64,000 bases of DNA from Anniella stebbinsi (GCA_029215795.1 JARDYH010000003.1:33419001-33483000); one strand, 5' to 3'. Positions 33,364 through 44,127 are shown, counted from the stretch's first letter. The notes: generated from the sequence alone by a model not told the origin. A program made the numbers and translations.

Positions 33364-34214
33364 TGTGGGAATTGACAGCGAGAATAAAGAGACGACACGA
33401 TAAATTGGATTTAAACAGGGCCACATTTATTAACATATCAAGGTAGATGGAGGCCTAAGCAGGCATCCTGTCTTTGGCCAACGTCTTGGCCATAATTGGG
33501 ATCGGGCGAGCCATTCATATCCTGGTAGGTGTCGCTGGTGCATCGACACCTCCCAGGATTCCCCATTTGGGGTAGGTAGGCCTTCCTATGCCACCTCCCC
33601 TCAGGTTGCACAACTCAGAGTGGGTGAATAAGATTGGCCTCAGAGGTAACCCTTATCCCCACACCTGGTGCCGCAGGACTCCCAGGTGAGGGCCTCAGGT
33701 GTCACCAATCACCACAACAGTGCCTAACAATGCTCAACAAAACCTGTACTTGCTCCCGATGCTCGCACACCTGCCCCCAATTAAATGTGACCAAATTCAA
33801 CCAATTAGCCTATTTAGCTCTCCCCCATTGTCTTAGAGTGTGAAGTAGGCGAAAAAAAACCCAAATCAAGTTTGAAGGTAAAAAAAATCCTACTTGGTTC
33901 CCAAACTGTCTACAAGGAGGGAGGGAGGGAGCTGCAAAGGAAGAAGGTGGGGGAAGGAGCTGCAGCAGCCCTATAAATAGGCCCACAGCTCCTCCCCCAA
34001 CCAATGGCACCATACGGAGGCTGCCAATGGCAGGCCTCCACGTGTTGTCCTCTCCGCCACTCACAATTGCCCCCTCCCGCCCGGACAAGCCGGGCATGGT
34101 AGGAAGGGCTTTTCTGGAGATGGACTGACTTGAGGGTGACATTCCCGTGCTGGGCGGGGCTGAAGGCAAGAGGGATGTGGTAAGAGAAAAAGCAGGGGCA
34201 GCAAAATACCCCCA
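33364..34214 (-). mobile_element. Possible solo LTR (minus orientation)
   Basis: The ends TGTGGGAATT and (rc of the far end) TGGGGGTATT are similar. On the minus strand a TATTTATA box at about 33971-33979 lies some 545 bases before an AATAAA at 33426-33431, with about 60 bases to the end. No internal gag/pol is present and no target duplication is clear. The plus strand also reads TATAAATAGG, so orientation is uncertain. Confidence 0.3.
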
Positions 34215-34278
34215 TCACCAGCATAGTTTAGCTTGAAGTGCTTTGCTGCCAGTAACTCATCCTTAAGGGAGCTCCTTC

Positions 34279-34498
34279 CAGTGGAGTCTGGTGGCTCCGA
34301 TTTTGGCGAGGCTGCAAATTCATTCTGGGCTTAAGTGGAGAACCTGTCAGAACGCCAAAGGAGCTATCCAATGTGCTGAACCATAACCCCAAAATAGGTT
34401 TAGCATTTCAGATGGCTCGTTTAGAGTTCTGGCTGGTCTGACTGAACCACAGAATGGATACAAAGCCCCACCAAAATCGGAGCCATCAGCCTCCCCTG
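34279..34498. mobile_element. Palindromic MITE, CAGTG(C/G)AGGCTGG family
   Basis: CAGTGGAGTCTGGTGGCTCCG at the left pairs with CGGAGCCATCAGCCTCCCCTG at the right. Inner ACTCTGG / AGAATGG segments are diverged. Confidence 0.55.
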
Positions 34499-34648
34499 GG
34501 CCTGTCCATCTTTTAGAATTGAGGGAGGGGAACCTGCACAAAAGTCAGGATGCCACCAAATGATGGATGGTCAAGGGCTGAAAAGTGAGAAGCACCTAGC
34601 AATGTAGGGCATGACCGTCTGGTGGATGCCAGAAGGCTGAATTGGGAC

Positions 34649-34822
34649 CAGTGGAGGCTGGAGGCTCTGATGTCAGTGAGGCAGTGAATCCACTCTGGGT
34701 TTCAGCCAGAACCAGACAGAACTCTAAAGGAATCATCCTGGATAGCTCCTTTGGATAGCTCCTGACTGCAACCCGGAGCGGATTCACTGCTTCACTGACA
34801 TCGGAGCCACCAGCCTCCACTG
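34649..34822. mobile_element. Palindromic MITE, CAGTG(C/G)AGGCTGG family
   Basis: CAGTGGAGGCTGGAGGCTCTG pairs with CGGAGCCACCAGCCTCCACTG. The arms extend inward through CAGTGAAGCAGTGAATCC-type sequence, so nearly the whole element folds back. Confidence 0.65.
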
Positions 34823-35511
34823 CCTGATGCTCAGCACCCCTGCCTTAATGGTCTCATCACTCACCCTGATGTGGTTGTGAGTTCAGATTCTACTTGCTTC
34901 TGTGGATGGGGGAGGAGATGTAATAATGGGGCTCTGGGAAAGGAAGCTTCAGGATTTACAGCAGCATCTTGCCTTTTCTGGGTCAAAGTAATACAGTCTT
35001 TGGAGCTCAAACAAGTTGAAACGAATGAACGATTTAGCACCATGGAGAATTCTGAACTATAAATGCAGATTGATTCAAATTCTGTTTATTTGAATTAGTT
35101 CAAAACCAATGCATTCAAATTTGAGTTCATTTAGAAGTAATTGGAATTTAATTACACCAACATCAGATTAATACAAATTTAGATTACATCACTTTGATTA
35201 TATCATTACATATATGCTCCATTAGACAAACAGGTTCCATGTGTATGTTGGAAGGAATGCGGTGAGGTTACCAACTTTTTCTTTAAGGCCATCATTGAAA
35301 TCCGTACAGAGAATGGCTGCTATTGAGCACTGTGATGTTCTACTGTTTGTAGTTGTAAATATATTGCAAAGTTTATTGTTTGTGATATGCATTTGTTATT
35401 ATCTTTAAAAAAAAGGTTAAGAACAATAACAGGTAAAGTAAATAACTAGGCTGAAATGTACTTACTGTTTATAATTCTAGGTCTTGGTAAATATAGTGTG
35501 ATTAGCTGGTT
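34823..35511. other. AT-rich spacer
   Basis: 35060-35220 is notably AT-rich (ATTCAAAT/ATTTGAAT-type palindromic words). No gene signal. Confidence 0.35.
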
Positions 35512-35890
35512 GTAGGGGAGTGCCTGGATTAGCTAGCTGTGTAAGAGTGGGAAGAGCTAGAGAGTGAGTAGAGTGTATATATGTGTCTGACAGAGAGAGC
35601 TGACAGAGTTGTTTGGGGGGGAGATTTGAGGGGGATTTTTGAAAGAGACGTTGAAAAGGATTTGAGAGAATTGAGAGATTGAGATAAGATTTTAGAGCAT
35701 AGATCAAATGAAAAACAAACGTATAAGAGTTCTGACTGAAACCAATAAGCATTGAAACATTGTAACTGATACGCAATTGAACTGAAGTAACCATTAAGCT
35801 TGTTGACACACAATTTCCTATTAATAAATTCTTGTTAATTCCATCTTCTGGTGTAGTCTGTGAGTATACCTGGAAGCCAGATTGCTGAGC
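35512..35890 (+). mobile_element. Possible LTR fragment (plus orientation)
   Basis: A TATATATG box at about 35575 precedes AATAAA at 35823-35828 by about 250 bases. It is followed by TTCTTGTTAATTCC and TCTGTGAGTATACC, a layout like the U3-R-U5 of a retroviral-type LTR. Boundaries and internal genes not found. Confidence 0.3.
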
Positions 35891-35899
35891 TGTGGTGCT

Positions 35900-36680
35900 G
35901 TGGAGCCTAAATAGTAAAGCCTCCCTCAGTGTATCTACCTTGTCATTCTCATTATCACCAGCAGCTATTGCTCTTCCTTCTCTCTCCCATCATTACTATC
36001 ACTCCTTGCTAGATGAGCAGAAAGTTGGTGACCAAGTAGGCACTGAGAACTTTCTTTCAATTCGCAAATCACTCAAAAATGCCCCATTCACAATCCTGAA
36101 TGCAAATAGGACAGCAGTGTATTTTCTCCAGAAATGTTTGCAAATTGCCAAACTTGTGTCTGTCTTCTTGAAAAACGCACAGCTTTCTCAAAATGCACAA
36201 CTTTCTTATCCTGTGCAAATGTTGAGGGGGGGGGGTGGAAATCACAACTTTCTCATAATGCTGAACTTTTAAATTGCCCATGCTTTAGCTTATTGGAGAA
36301 ATTTGCGTGGTTTTGGAAATTTGTACAATTTTGCGGATTTTTTCACACAACTTCTGCATCTGAAACCTGTTTGTTTTGCGCAGTTTTCCTATTGGTGCAA
36401 AATGAACAGTGATTGCAAGTGTGAGCATGAAACTAGGAGAGACGAGCATTGAGCTGATGTTCAGAGAATCTTGGTGGGCTTTAACATCGCTTGTTCACCC
36501 ACCCTATCTGCTGGTTCTCCTTCTCACCACCACTGTTGCCTGGGCCAGAGTGAGATGCAGGTGAACAAGCAGGTTGAAATGGTGAAGAGGAGAAGCAAAC
36601 CCAGGGGGTTCTTGTCAGGGGCTTTCAGCAGTTGTCCAAGCCTGCCTACCCTTGACACCAGTCCTGTTCTCAGCACTATG
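35900..36680 (+). repeat. Dispersed repeat R, interrupted copy
   Basis: 35900-36040 and 36475-36680 carry the R motifs (CACCAGCAGCTATTG, CTTCTCACCACCACTGTTGCC, GATGCAGGTGAACAAGCAGG). The 36043-36470 interior (TTTGCAAATTGCC, GCACAACTTTCT, TTTTGCGCAG) is a different AT-rich sequence related to 43.9-44.1 kb and probably inserted. Further R-like words follow at 36755-37090. Confidence 0.45.
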
Positions 36681-36909
36681 ACTCCTGTACCTTTCATGGT
36701 TGTGTAGAAAAAAGGGAACTGCAGCAAAATACTGCAGTGCAGTGTGTTCCTGCTGAGGGTTCCAGCCAACCATGCTCTTTAACAGGAGGTCCCATTCCAT
36801 TCCTCCTGCCCACTGGTTTTATGGTTCCTCCCCCTTCAAATAGTCAGTCAACATTCCCTACTCGCAAAGCATTGGGACTGAGTCTTTTTGGGCAAGTAAA
36901 ACACACAAA

Positions 36910-37012
36910 TGGGGTGGAACCCAATGAGACCTGCTGAAATCCCCCCCCCTGCACAATATTATAAATGGCACAGGAGCCCTGTCCTCTTCTGCACTGGACC
37001 ACACTACCTGTG
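36910..37012. repeat. Half copy of TAGGGTGACC palindromic MITE
   Basis: GACCTGCTGAAATCCCC then GGCACAGGAGCCCTGTCCTC matches the right arm of the 17021 and 50504 elements. A matching left part may lie at 36677-36735. Confidence 0.4.
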
Positions 37013-37432
37013 TTCTCTCTCCGGTTAACAGTATTTAATTTGAGAGTGCCACGTTTGGCTACATAAGGATTTACACTCAGAGAATGAATTTGCTATTAAT
37101 ACAGTGCTCAGCCCTTTTCTAGACAACTCTGTTCTAGACAATATTCCCTATTCTAGACAACCCTTGCAGGGGTAGGCAAACTATGTCCTCCAGCTGCTTT
37201 GGGCCTTGCCCCATGGGGCTTATGTAAGGGCATCCTGTTGCCATCTTAATGTCAAAAGGTTGAACAATCTTATCAGACCTTCTTTAAAATTTATTCCTGT
37301 AACAATCCTTCCCTACCAGCTAGAAAACTTTCCATCTCACCAAGGTCTGAACCTGAGCCATCCACATTGTGCCATGCATATGGTGAGCAAACCCTCTGAA
37401 CCAGCAGTGGCCAACATTGATATTCTCAAGAA

Positions 37433-37550
37433 ACCTGGGTCTTACCAGATGTTTTGGACTACAAACAACAGACTTCCTGACCATTAACCATGCTGTCCAG
37501 GTCTGATGGAAGCTGGTCCAAAACATCTGGAAGACAACAGGTTGGTGAAG
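37433..37550. repeat. CAGGGGTGGGG-type palindromic MITE, decayed
   Basis: CCAGATGTTTTGGACTAC and GCTGGTCCAAAACATCTGG are paired arms, followed by the AACAGGTTGGTGAAG end. Confidence 0.6.
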
Positions 37551-37739
37551 TCTGGTCAAGGGTCACTTACATCTCCAGACAGTGGCCTTGTCTTTAATTG
37601 TCTTACTTGACACCTTCTTGGGTGATCCTCCTTCCATAGCAAGGAAGCTTGACAGCTGTGGAGCACTTGCTCCTGGAGATTGGGGCTTCACATTCAACCC
37701 TCCCAAACCAAGAGAGGGGTGGAATATCTGCATAACAAT

Positions 37740-39275
37740 TAGGGATGTGCACTGGATCGGACCCGATCCACGATCCGAGTCCGGTCCAGTGGGAAATCGG
37801 ATAAATTATCCGATTTCCGATCCCGCAGCTGGATCGGCCGATCCAATCCGAACCGGTCCGAAAAAGCTCCGAACTGGTTCGGCGGATCGGCGGATCGGCG
37901 GGCGCCCACTGGCGCCCACCGCCGCTTCCATTGGCGGGCGCCAGCGGGCGCCCGCCGATGAAAGTGGACAGCGGGGGGGGAGGAGGGGGGCACTTACCTT
38001 CTCGGCCCGGTGGCTCCCGTCCGGCGCCGGCGCCTACTACTACTACTATACCCGGCGCGCTACTCTAGAGCAGGCCGCGGAGCCTGCTGGTAGTATTAGG
38101 CACCGGCGCCGGCCGGGAGCCACCGGGCCGGGAAGGTAAGGAGGGGGTGCGTGGAGGGGAGGAGGGGGCGCGCGGAGGGGGGAGGGGGGAGGGGGGCCCT
38201 TACCTGCCCGGCCCGGCGGCTCCCGTCCGGCGCCGGCGCCTACTACTCCCAGCAGGCTCCGCGGCCTGCTCTAGGGTGGCGCGCCGGGTGATGTCATCAC
38301 CCGGCGCGCTACTCTAGAGCAGGCCGCGGAGCCTGCTGGAAGTAGTAGGCGCCGGCGCCGGACGGGAGCCGCCGGGCCGGGAAGGTAAGGAGGGGGTGCG
38401 TGGAGGGGAGGAGGGGGCGCGCGGAGGGGGGAGGGGGGAGGGGGGCCCTTACCTGCCCGGCCCGGCGGCTCCCGTCCGGCGCCGGCGCCTACTACTCCCA
38501 GCAGGCTCCGCGGCCTGCTCTAGGGTGGCGCGCCGGGTGATGTCATCACCCGGTGCGCTACTCTAGAGCAGGCCGCGGAGCCTGCTGGAAGTAGTAGGCG
38601 CCGGCGCCGGACGGGAGCCGCCGGGCCGGGAAGGTAAGGAGGGGGTGCGTGGAGGGGAGGAGGGGGCGCGCGGAGGGGGGAGGGGGGAGGGGGGCCCTTA
38701 CCTGCCCGGCCCGGCGGCTCCCGTCCGGCGCCGGCGCCTACTACTACCAGCAGGCTCCGCGGCCTGCTCCAGGGTGGCGCGCCGGGTGATGTCATCACCC
38801 GGCGCGCTACTCGAGAGTAGGCCGCGGAGCCCGCTGGTAGTAGCCGCCGGCGCCGGACGGGCCGAGAAGGTAAGCAGTGGCGGGGAAGGGGGCTTACCCC
38901 CCCCGGAGCCGTCCGCTTCTATCTGCTGGCGCCCGCGGGCGCCAGCGGATGGAAGCGGGCGGCCCCAGGGGGGGTAGGGAGCGCGGGGGAGGGGGTTTAC
39001 CTGCCGGGGCCATCCACAGCGGATGGCCCCGGGGGGGGGAGGGAGTTAGGCCCCCCCTTACCCACCCGCCGCCATTTTTTCCTCATAGACTTGCATTGCA
39101 ATGCAAGTCTATGGGGAAAAAAATGGCGGCCGATCCAAAAATGTACGATTTTTGGGTCGGGATCGGACTCGATCCAGTCCGGGGGGCCTCCGATTTTGTC
39201 CGAACCGGTCCGGGACAAAATTGGAGGTCCCGATCCGGGTCCCGATCCGATCCGGGGGGTCCGTGCACACCCCTA
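37740..39275. mobile_element. GC-rich hAT-like foldback element with perfect 8-bp TSD
   Basis: Starts TAGGGATGTGCAC and ends GTGCACACCCCTA, perfect inverted ends apart from one base, flanked by ATAACAAT on both sides (37732-37739 and 39276-39283). The GATCC-rich subterminal regions and the GACTTGCATTGCAATGCAAG hairpin (39067-39132) match the 13414 copy in the same orientation. The centre is expanded by tandem hairpin units. No transposase; a partner in trans would be needed. Confidence 0.9.
38136..38882. repeat. Tandem 249-bp GC-rich hairpin units inside the element
   Basis: Units begin GTAAGGAGGGGGTGCGTGG at 38136, 38385 and 38634 (exact spacing 249). The first two differ at one base that I can see (38310 region C versus T). 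The third is 236 bp to the next GTAAG at 38870. Each unit folds: CAGCAGGCTCCGCGGCCTGC pairs with GCAGGCCGCGGAGCCTGCTG across a GGGTGATGTCATCACCC centre. Confidence 0.9.
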
Positions 39276-39359
39276 ATAACAATATTTGAAAACTCTTCTT
39301 CCCTCCCCACTCCCATCTCCCTTTCCCTACAAATGAAACTGTATAAGCTTTCTTTTTAA

Positions 39360-39365
39360 AAATAA

Positions 39366-39399
<34 letters not shown>
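39360..39399. repeat. (ATA)n microsatellite
   Basis: Pure AAT/ATA run. Confidence 0.9.
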
Positions 39400-39534
39400 C
39401 CTTGATTCAAATTTGGTAGGGTCGCAAAGGGACCAATCAAATCACTTTGCACTGCAGGCCACATCCAGCACTCAGGCTGCCAGTTGGCCATTACCACTCT
39501 TAAAAAAAGCCACTAATCTATTCAATTTGTTATG

Positions 39535-40059
39535 TGGTTACCGGTACACCTAGGGGTGACCACATAACACTAATCTTAAAATCACTCCACTGGCTGCCCA
39601 TTAGTTTCCGGGCAATGTATAAAGTGTTGGTTATTACCTTTAAAGCCCTACATGGTTTGAGTCCAGGTTACCTGCGGGATTGCCTTCTCCCGTATAATCC
39701 GCCCCGCACACTCAGGTCCTCTGGGAAGAATTTACTCCAGTCAGCCAGAACTAGGCTGACAGGTGTGACCCAGAGGACCTTCTCTTCTGCCGCTCCCAGG
39801 CTGTGGAATGGCCTGCCGGGGGAGATTCAACAAATTAGCAGTCTTCTGGAATTTAAGAAAGCTGTGAAGACTGCTCTCTTCCGGCAGGCCTACCCAATTT
39901 AATTTTAAGATGTTTTTAATAATGTATTTGTTTTTATCTGTTTTAATGGTTTATCTATTTCATTGTTTTTATATTTATATTTATTGTTGTTCCCCAATTC
40001 GATCTGGATGGAGAGGCGGGTGAGAAATGAAATAAATAAATAAAAATAAATAAATAAAT
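39535..40059 (+). pseudogene. L2-clade LINE, reverse transcriptase C-terminus and 3' tail
   Basis: An open plus-strand frame (39534-39902) gives ILKSLHWLPISFRAMYKVLV, FKALHGLSPGYLRD and AAPRLWNGLPGEI, the conserved L2-clade C-terminal region. It is followed by GGATGGAGAGGCGGGTGAG and an AAATA tail. It is about 85-90 percent similar by eye to the 47.4-48.8 kb copy on the other strand. Strongly 5'-truncated, so not mobile. Confidence 0.85.
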
Positions 40060-40097
40060 GGCAAGGCTGCCTTACCACATCTTTAAGCAAAGGCACT

Positions 40098-40212
40098 CCA
40101 ACTTGGTGCCCTCTGGATCTTCTGGACTAGAAGTCCCAGCATTAATGACCAATGGTCATGCTGGCCAGGGATAATGGGAGTTGAAGTCCACACATCTGGA
40201 AGGCTGATCTAG
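40098..40212. repeat. CAGGGGTGGGG-type palindromic MITE
   Basis: TTGGTGCCCTCTGGATCTTC and GATAATGGGAGTTGAAGTCC with CATCTGGAAGG are the paired arms. Confidence 0.65.
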
Positions 40213-41542
40213 TCTTGTAAAGTGCCATGGTACACTGTTCAAGGTGCACAGACACCAATCACTTCTATTGCATTAGGAATCTTCATGGTACAGGTCGGTT
40301 CTCCTGATTGCAACCCAGGGCAGTATCTGACACTGCCCTTGCACTGGTGAGAATGACCCCTAGGACAACACCAACTAGCACTCGTTACCACAACTGGAAA
40401 TGAGCCCAAACTAGTTCTTCCAGAATTGAATAAGTCAGCAGAATTACCAGAAAAGAGCTCTGCTGACTTTTCCTATTCTGAAAGCATTAATTTAAGCTAG
40501 TTTCTGCAGTTTCACTATGAAGCACTAGCCTCCCATTGTACTAGCAGTTATACCCATTAGTGCAATGTGACTGGCACTGGTAGACTGCCAGCATTGGATA
40601 CTGCCCATATTATCCCCAGTTATGATGACTCCAGAAATCCAGCCCTGGGCTATTTGGTCACAGATCCGTGCTGTGCTGATGGATGCAGATTGGGCTATTT
40701 CAGAATGAGGAGTGGGGGGACCAATAATGGTGAAGCAAAAAGATGTGATCCTTCCCAGAAGACACATGTTAGGTTGAATCTAGACTTAGTCATCTTTAGA
40801 GCAAACCACTGAAATCATGACTAAATGAAGTCCCATGGATTTCAATAGATCTGATCTAAGTATGAGGACGTCTGGAACCATCTCACTGTGTTTTAAACTC
40901 CCCCAAATGAATGCCTAGGATTCATCAGGATTCTTGCAATCTTTTTTTTAATGAGAAACTCATATGAGATTTTATAAGATTTCAATATTTTCACAATAAA
41001 TCATATCTGCACTGCTTTTGACTTCTCCTTTTCTTTTCTTCATTGACAGATTGGTGTTGCCCTCTTGCTCTTATAGCACAAGAACAGAAGCGCGAGCATA
41101 CACAAGATCATAACCTTTTCTTTCACATTCATTGAACCAAATAAAGGCCCTTCCCTTGTACCACACATACAATTACTAATGCAGATTAATATCCCTCTTC
41201 CCTCCTGCACATAAATAAAGCTTTAAAATGCCCTTTGATTAAAAGGTCCTTTAAAAAAGACCTTTCACCATTCTTCAAATGTCACCAATGGACATACAAA
41301 AAGAGAGCTAAAAAGGTGTTAGAAGAGAGTGAGGAATTTTCACTTGGGGCAAAAAAGGGGGGTTCCCTTTCTTTAGCTTGCTCTATTCTACCCCCTCTTT
41401 AAAGTGGCTGTCCAGTAAAAGCACTTTTTCCAAACGTATGTGGTACTCAGATGTATGGATTTGTATTGTTTTAAGTATTTAACATAAAAATATGTGTGAC
41501 CAGGCTAACATTGGACAAAGGAACACTTATACACTGTGGAAA
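40213..41542. other. Spacer, nothing recognised
   Basis: No repeat or coding structure could be supported. Confidence 0.35.
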
Positions 41543-41645
41543 TGTGTTTCATTGGATTACAACTCCCATCATTAGCCATCTGGCTAGGGATGATGGGAGT
41601 TATAGGCTAACACATCTGGATGGCACCAGGTTGGGGGAAGGGTCC
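41543..41645. repeat. CAGGGGTGGGG-type palindromic MITE, decayed
   Basis: GGATTACAACTCCCATCATT pairs with GATGATGGGAGTTATAGGC. The right end reads GGCACCAGGTTGGGGGAAGG. Confidence 0.65.
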
Positions 41646-41729
41646 CCTGTAGCATTGGGATTTGCTCTCTGGTTTTTGGGGCACTTATCACAATGTTTTA
41701 CCACTCCAAGAGCCAATCTACACCTTTGG

Positions 41730-42161
41730 TTATAACGTTTAGAAAACTAGGGTATAACGATTTCAATTGCTACATTTTAAAATGTAACAAGCCACATGAA
41801 GGTGTCTCTACCATTATAGCTTTTTTTTCCCTTCCATTTGGAGTTCGTTTAGGAAGGGCACGCTCTATTTGTCCTTCGTTTCTTTCTTCTTCGTTTCTTC
41901 TTCGTCCCGTTGTTGACACGCCCACTTCCTCCTGCATTCTCCTTCCTTTCACTTCCTCTTAGTTTTGAATTTTACTTTACTTTACTTACCACCACGAGGG
42001 AAGGAAAACACAGTAACACAACATTTGGGTGCCGGAACAAAAGGACACGCCCCCAAGACAATCATTTGAAAACAGAGGTTAGATTAAAGGAGCACTGAAA
42101 CGGTAAGTAAGGACACATTTGTCATTTTAAAACAACATATTTCATAAAAACAACGTTATAA
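41730..42161. mobile_element. Possible young DNA transposon with TTATAACGTT ends
   Basis: TTATAACGTT at 41730-41739 and AACGTTATAA at 42152-42161 are perfect 10-bp inverted repeats. A second inner pair is ATTTTAAAAT-like. The interval is CpG-rich for this window and has little decay. No target duplication or reading frame; CpG-rich sequence continues past the right end, so the true boundary may lie further on. Confidence 0.35.
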
Positions 42162-42664
42162 GAAGGAAAGTAATGATACAAGAAACAACTAATATAAAAC
42201 GACCTAGAACATACGTCGTGTGCCCCAAAGCGTCCTCAAAACCAAACAAAAACGTTTCCAACATAATGTGTAGATCGGCTCCAAGACCTCCACTTGCAAT
42301 TGGTCTCCATTCTGTGCATCAATTTCTGTCAGGTGTTTTGGTATTTGCTCCATCTTAGCTCAATCACACCTACTCACGGTTTCTCCCCAGGGAAACACAA
42401 TCCTACTTTTGAGACCGGTGCTGTGTGCTCTTCACTTCCCCAAATTGTGGAAGTCTCGGGGGCTTGATTTCCTATCAAGAATAGAACCCTGGAGACTTAC
42501 AGTGCTTTTGCAATAGTTGCTTTATTTGCAAACATACAAACAGACCTTATGTGGAGGCAAGCAGCATGTGCATTCCTAGCAAGCAGCTGAGCCACTACCC
42601 ACATCAGATTCCCAGGCAGAGAAAGGCACCCTGTACCCCAAATGCTTCCACCCACTAATTCACA

Positions 42665-42698
<34 letters not shown>

Positions 42699-42814
42699 AT
42701 ATACACGGGTGGCCACTTCCAGTTTGTTAAAAGAGGAAGAAATGCATCACACAAAAAAGAGGGGACAGACTTTCAAAATAATAACAACAACAACATGCTA
42801 CTGTGCATGTATAG
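42162..42814. other. Spacer with (CT)n at 42667-42699
   Basis: The CT microsatellite is clear. Nothing else recognised. Confidence 0.5.
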
Positions 42815-43075
42815 ATGCACATTTAGAAATAATTACTACAATGACAACAGAAATAAAATCCATCTCACCATAGTGGGGAAGACAGAAAAACAGGCCCCTG
42901 CTCTCCCTTCTTATGTTTTTTATCTTTAATCCAGACAGACCTTCAAACAGAGGAATGTCCTACATAAAGCAGGACACCTGGCCACTATGTGGAGATAGTG
43001 ATGTCACCAGACTTGGACTGGACAGCTCTTCAATTAGAGGACTGTCCTTTATAAAGAAGGACACATGACCACCCT
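42815..43075. repeat. Dispersed repeat S
   Basis: CATCTCACCATAGTGGGGAAG, CCCTGCTCTCCCTTCTTATG and GACACATGACCACCCTA match the 20.7 and 58.7 kb copies. The right end appears duplicated (two AGGACAC...GGCCAC/GACCACC segments). Confidence 0.6.
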
Positions 43076-43146
43076 ATCTGCATGTTCCAAAAAAACAACA
43101 ACTACTATGTTCCTTAAAACATATGCACACAGATGTGCACATGAAC

Positions 43147-43170
43147 ATACATACATACATACAGATAGAC
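43147..43170. repeat. (ACAT)n microsatellite
   Basis: Tetranucleotide run. Confidence 0.85.
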
Positions 43171-43459
43171 AGATATACCAATCCCTTATCTTTAGCTGGA
43201 AGGTGTGGGATGTGTCACCGTCCAAGTTCTTATATCTTTCCAAATCCAGACAGATCTCAGTATCCAGAAACCATCTTCTAACCAAGGGATGGGCAATTTC
43301 ACTGGGATCAGGTGTTGCTACCCAGAACCATACACCCCCATGTTACAACCAAAATCATCACAATTGCATTGCCAAATTGCCAGTGAATTTTGACAGCGTC
43401 ACATCAGTGGTTGAGGGGGGAAGCGTTTCCCCTTTAAGAAGAGATGCATAGTGAGTGAG

Positions 43460-43532
43460 CATCTTGTTTTAAAGGCAAATCATGCTCCTCGAAGACCCTG
43501 AAGAGCACAATTTGCCATTAAAACAAGATGTG
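43460..43532. repeat. Inverted repeat with CATCTTGTTTTAA arms
   Basis: GCATCTTGTTTTAAAGGCAAA pairs imperfectly with TTTGCCATTAAAACAAGATG across CTCCTCGAAGACCCTGAAGAG. Just downstream GGAGGTGCTGCTTCAGGGGG occurs twice (43540 and 43660 areas). Confidence 0.65.
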
Positions 43533-43689
43533 TATACTAGGAGGTGCTGCTTCAGGGGGAGAGACGTTGTGCCATCACAGGTGAGCTATTCCACCTGCTC
43601 TGCTACCCCCCCCCCCTCACCTGGAGACTTTAAAAGCAAGTCTGGAGCTGAAGTTTGGGAGGTGCTGCTTCAGGGGGAGAGATGTTATT

Positions 43690-43925
43690 CCAACCAAATT
43701 GTTTTTTTCTTATTTGTTTTGTTTTGCTGTAAACTTGTACTTAGTATATTTTTGAGTATTATTGTGATATTGTTTAGTATATTGTTAAATATTGTTGTAG
43801 TAAGTTGTTGAATTTTTTTGTTCTATTTCTGTTGTAAACCTGCATTTTGTAAACTGCCCAGAGAGCTTCGACTATGGGATGGTATATAAATGTAAAAAAA
43901 TAAATAAAATAAATATAAAATAAAA
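43690..43925 (+). repeat. L2-like LINE/SINE 3' tail
   Basis: TGTAAACTGCCCAGAGAGC then GGGATGGTATATAAATG and an AATAAATA tail, the same terminus as the 31.2-31.9 kb LINE. Confidence 0.65.
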
Positions 43926-44127
43926 TAAAGTTGCACAATTTAGGAAAGTCACGCAAATTTGAGGAAACTTGCGCAAATCTTGGAAAACTTGCGCAGATTT
44001 CCCATTCAATCACTGCTTGATTTGCAGAAGTTCCCTGTCTACGCAGAGAAAGCATAAATTACAACAGGAAAGGGAATTGGGCACAAGATGAGTGGCAAGA
44101 CTCCTCGCTCACTAGCCCATCCCTATC
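43926..44127. repeat. AT-rich hAT-like fragment
   Basis: Repeated GAAACTTGCGCAAAT-type units and a right end GCCCATCCCTA resemble the family ends. Related words occur at 36.1-36.4 kb. Confidence 0.35.

Noticed and set aside
38136..38882. CRISPR-like array
   Set aside because: Repeats are 249-bp head-to-tail palindromic units without unique spacers, inside a eukaryotic transposon.
37582..39359. Open frames of 185 and 160 codons
   Set aside because: Same GC-rich foldback element; frames follow the tandem hairpin units and contain no known domain.
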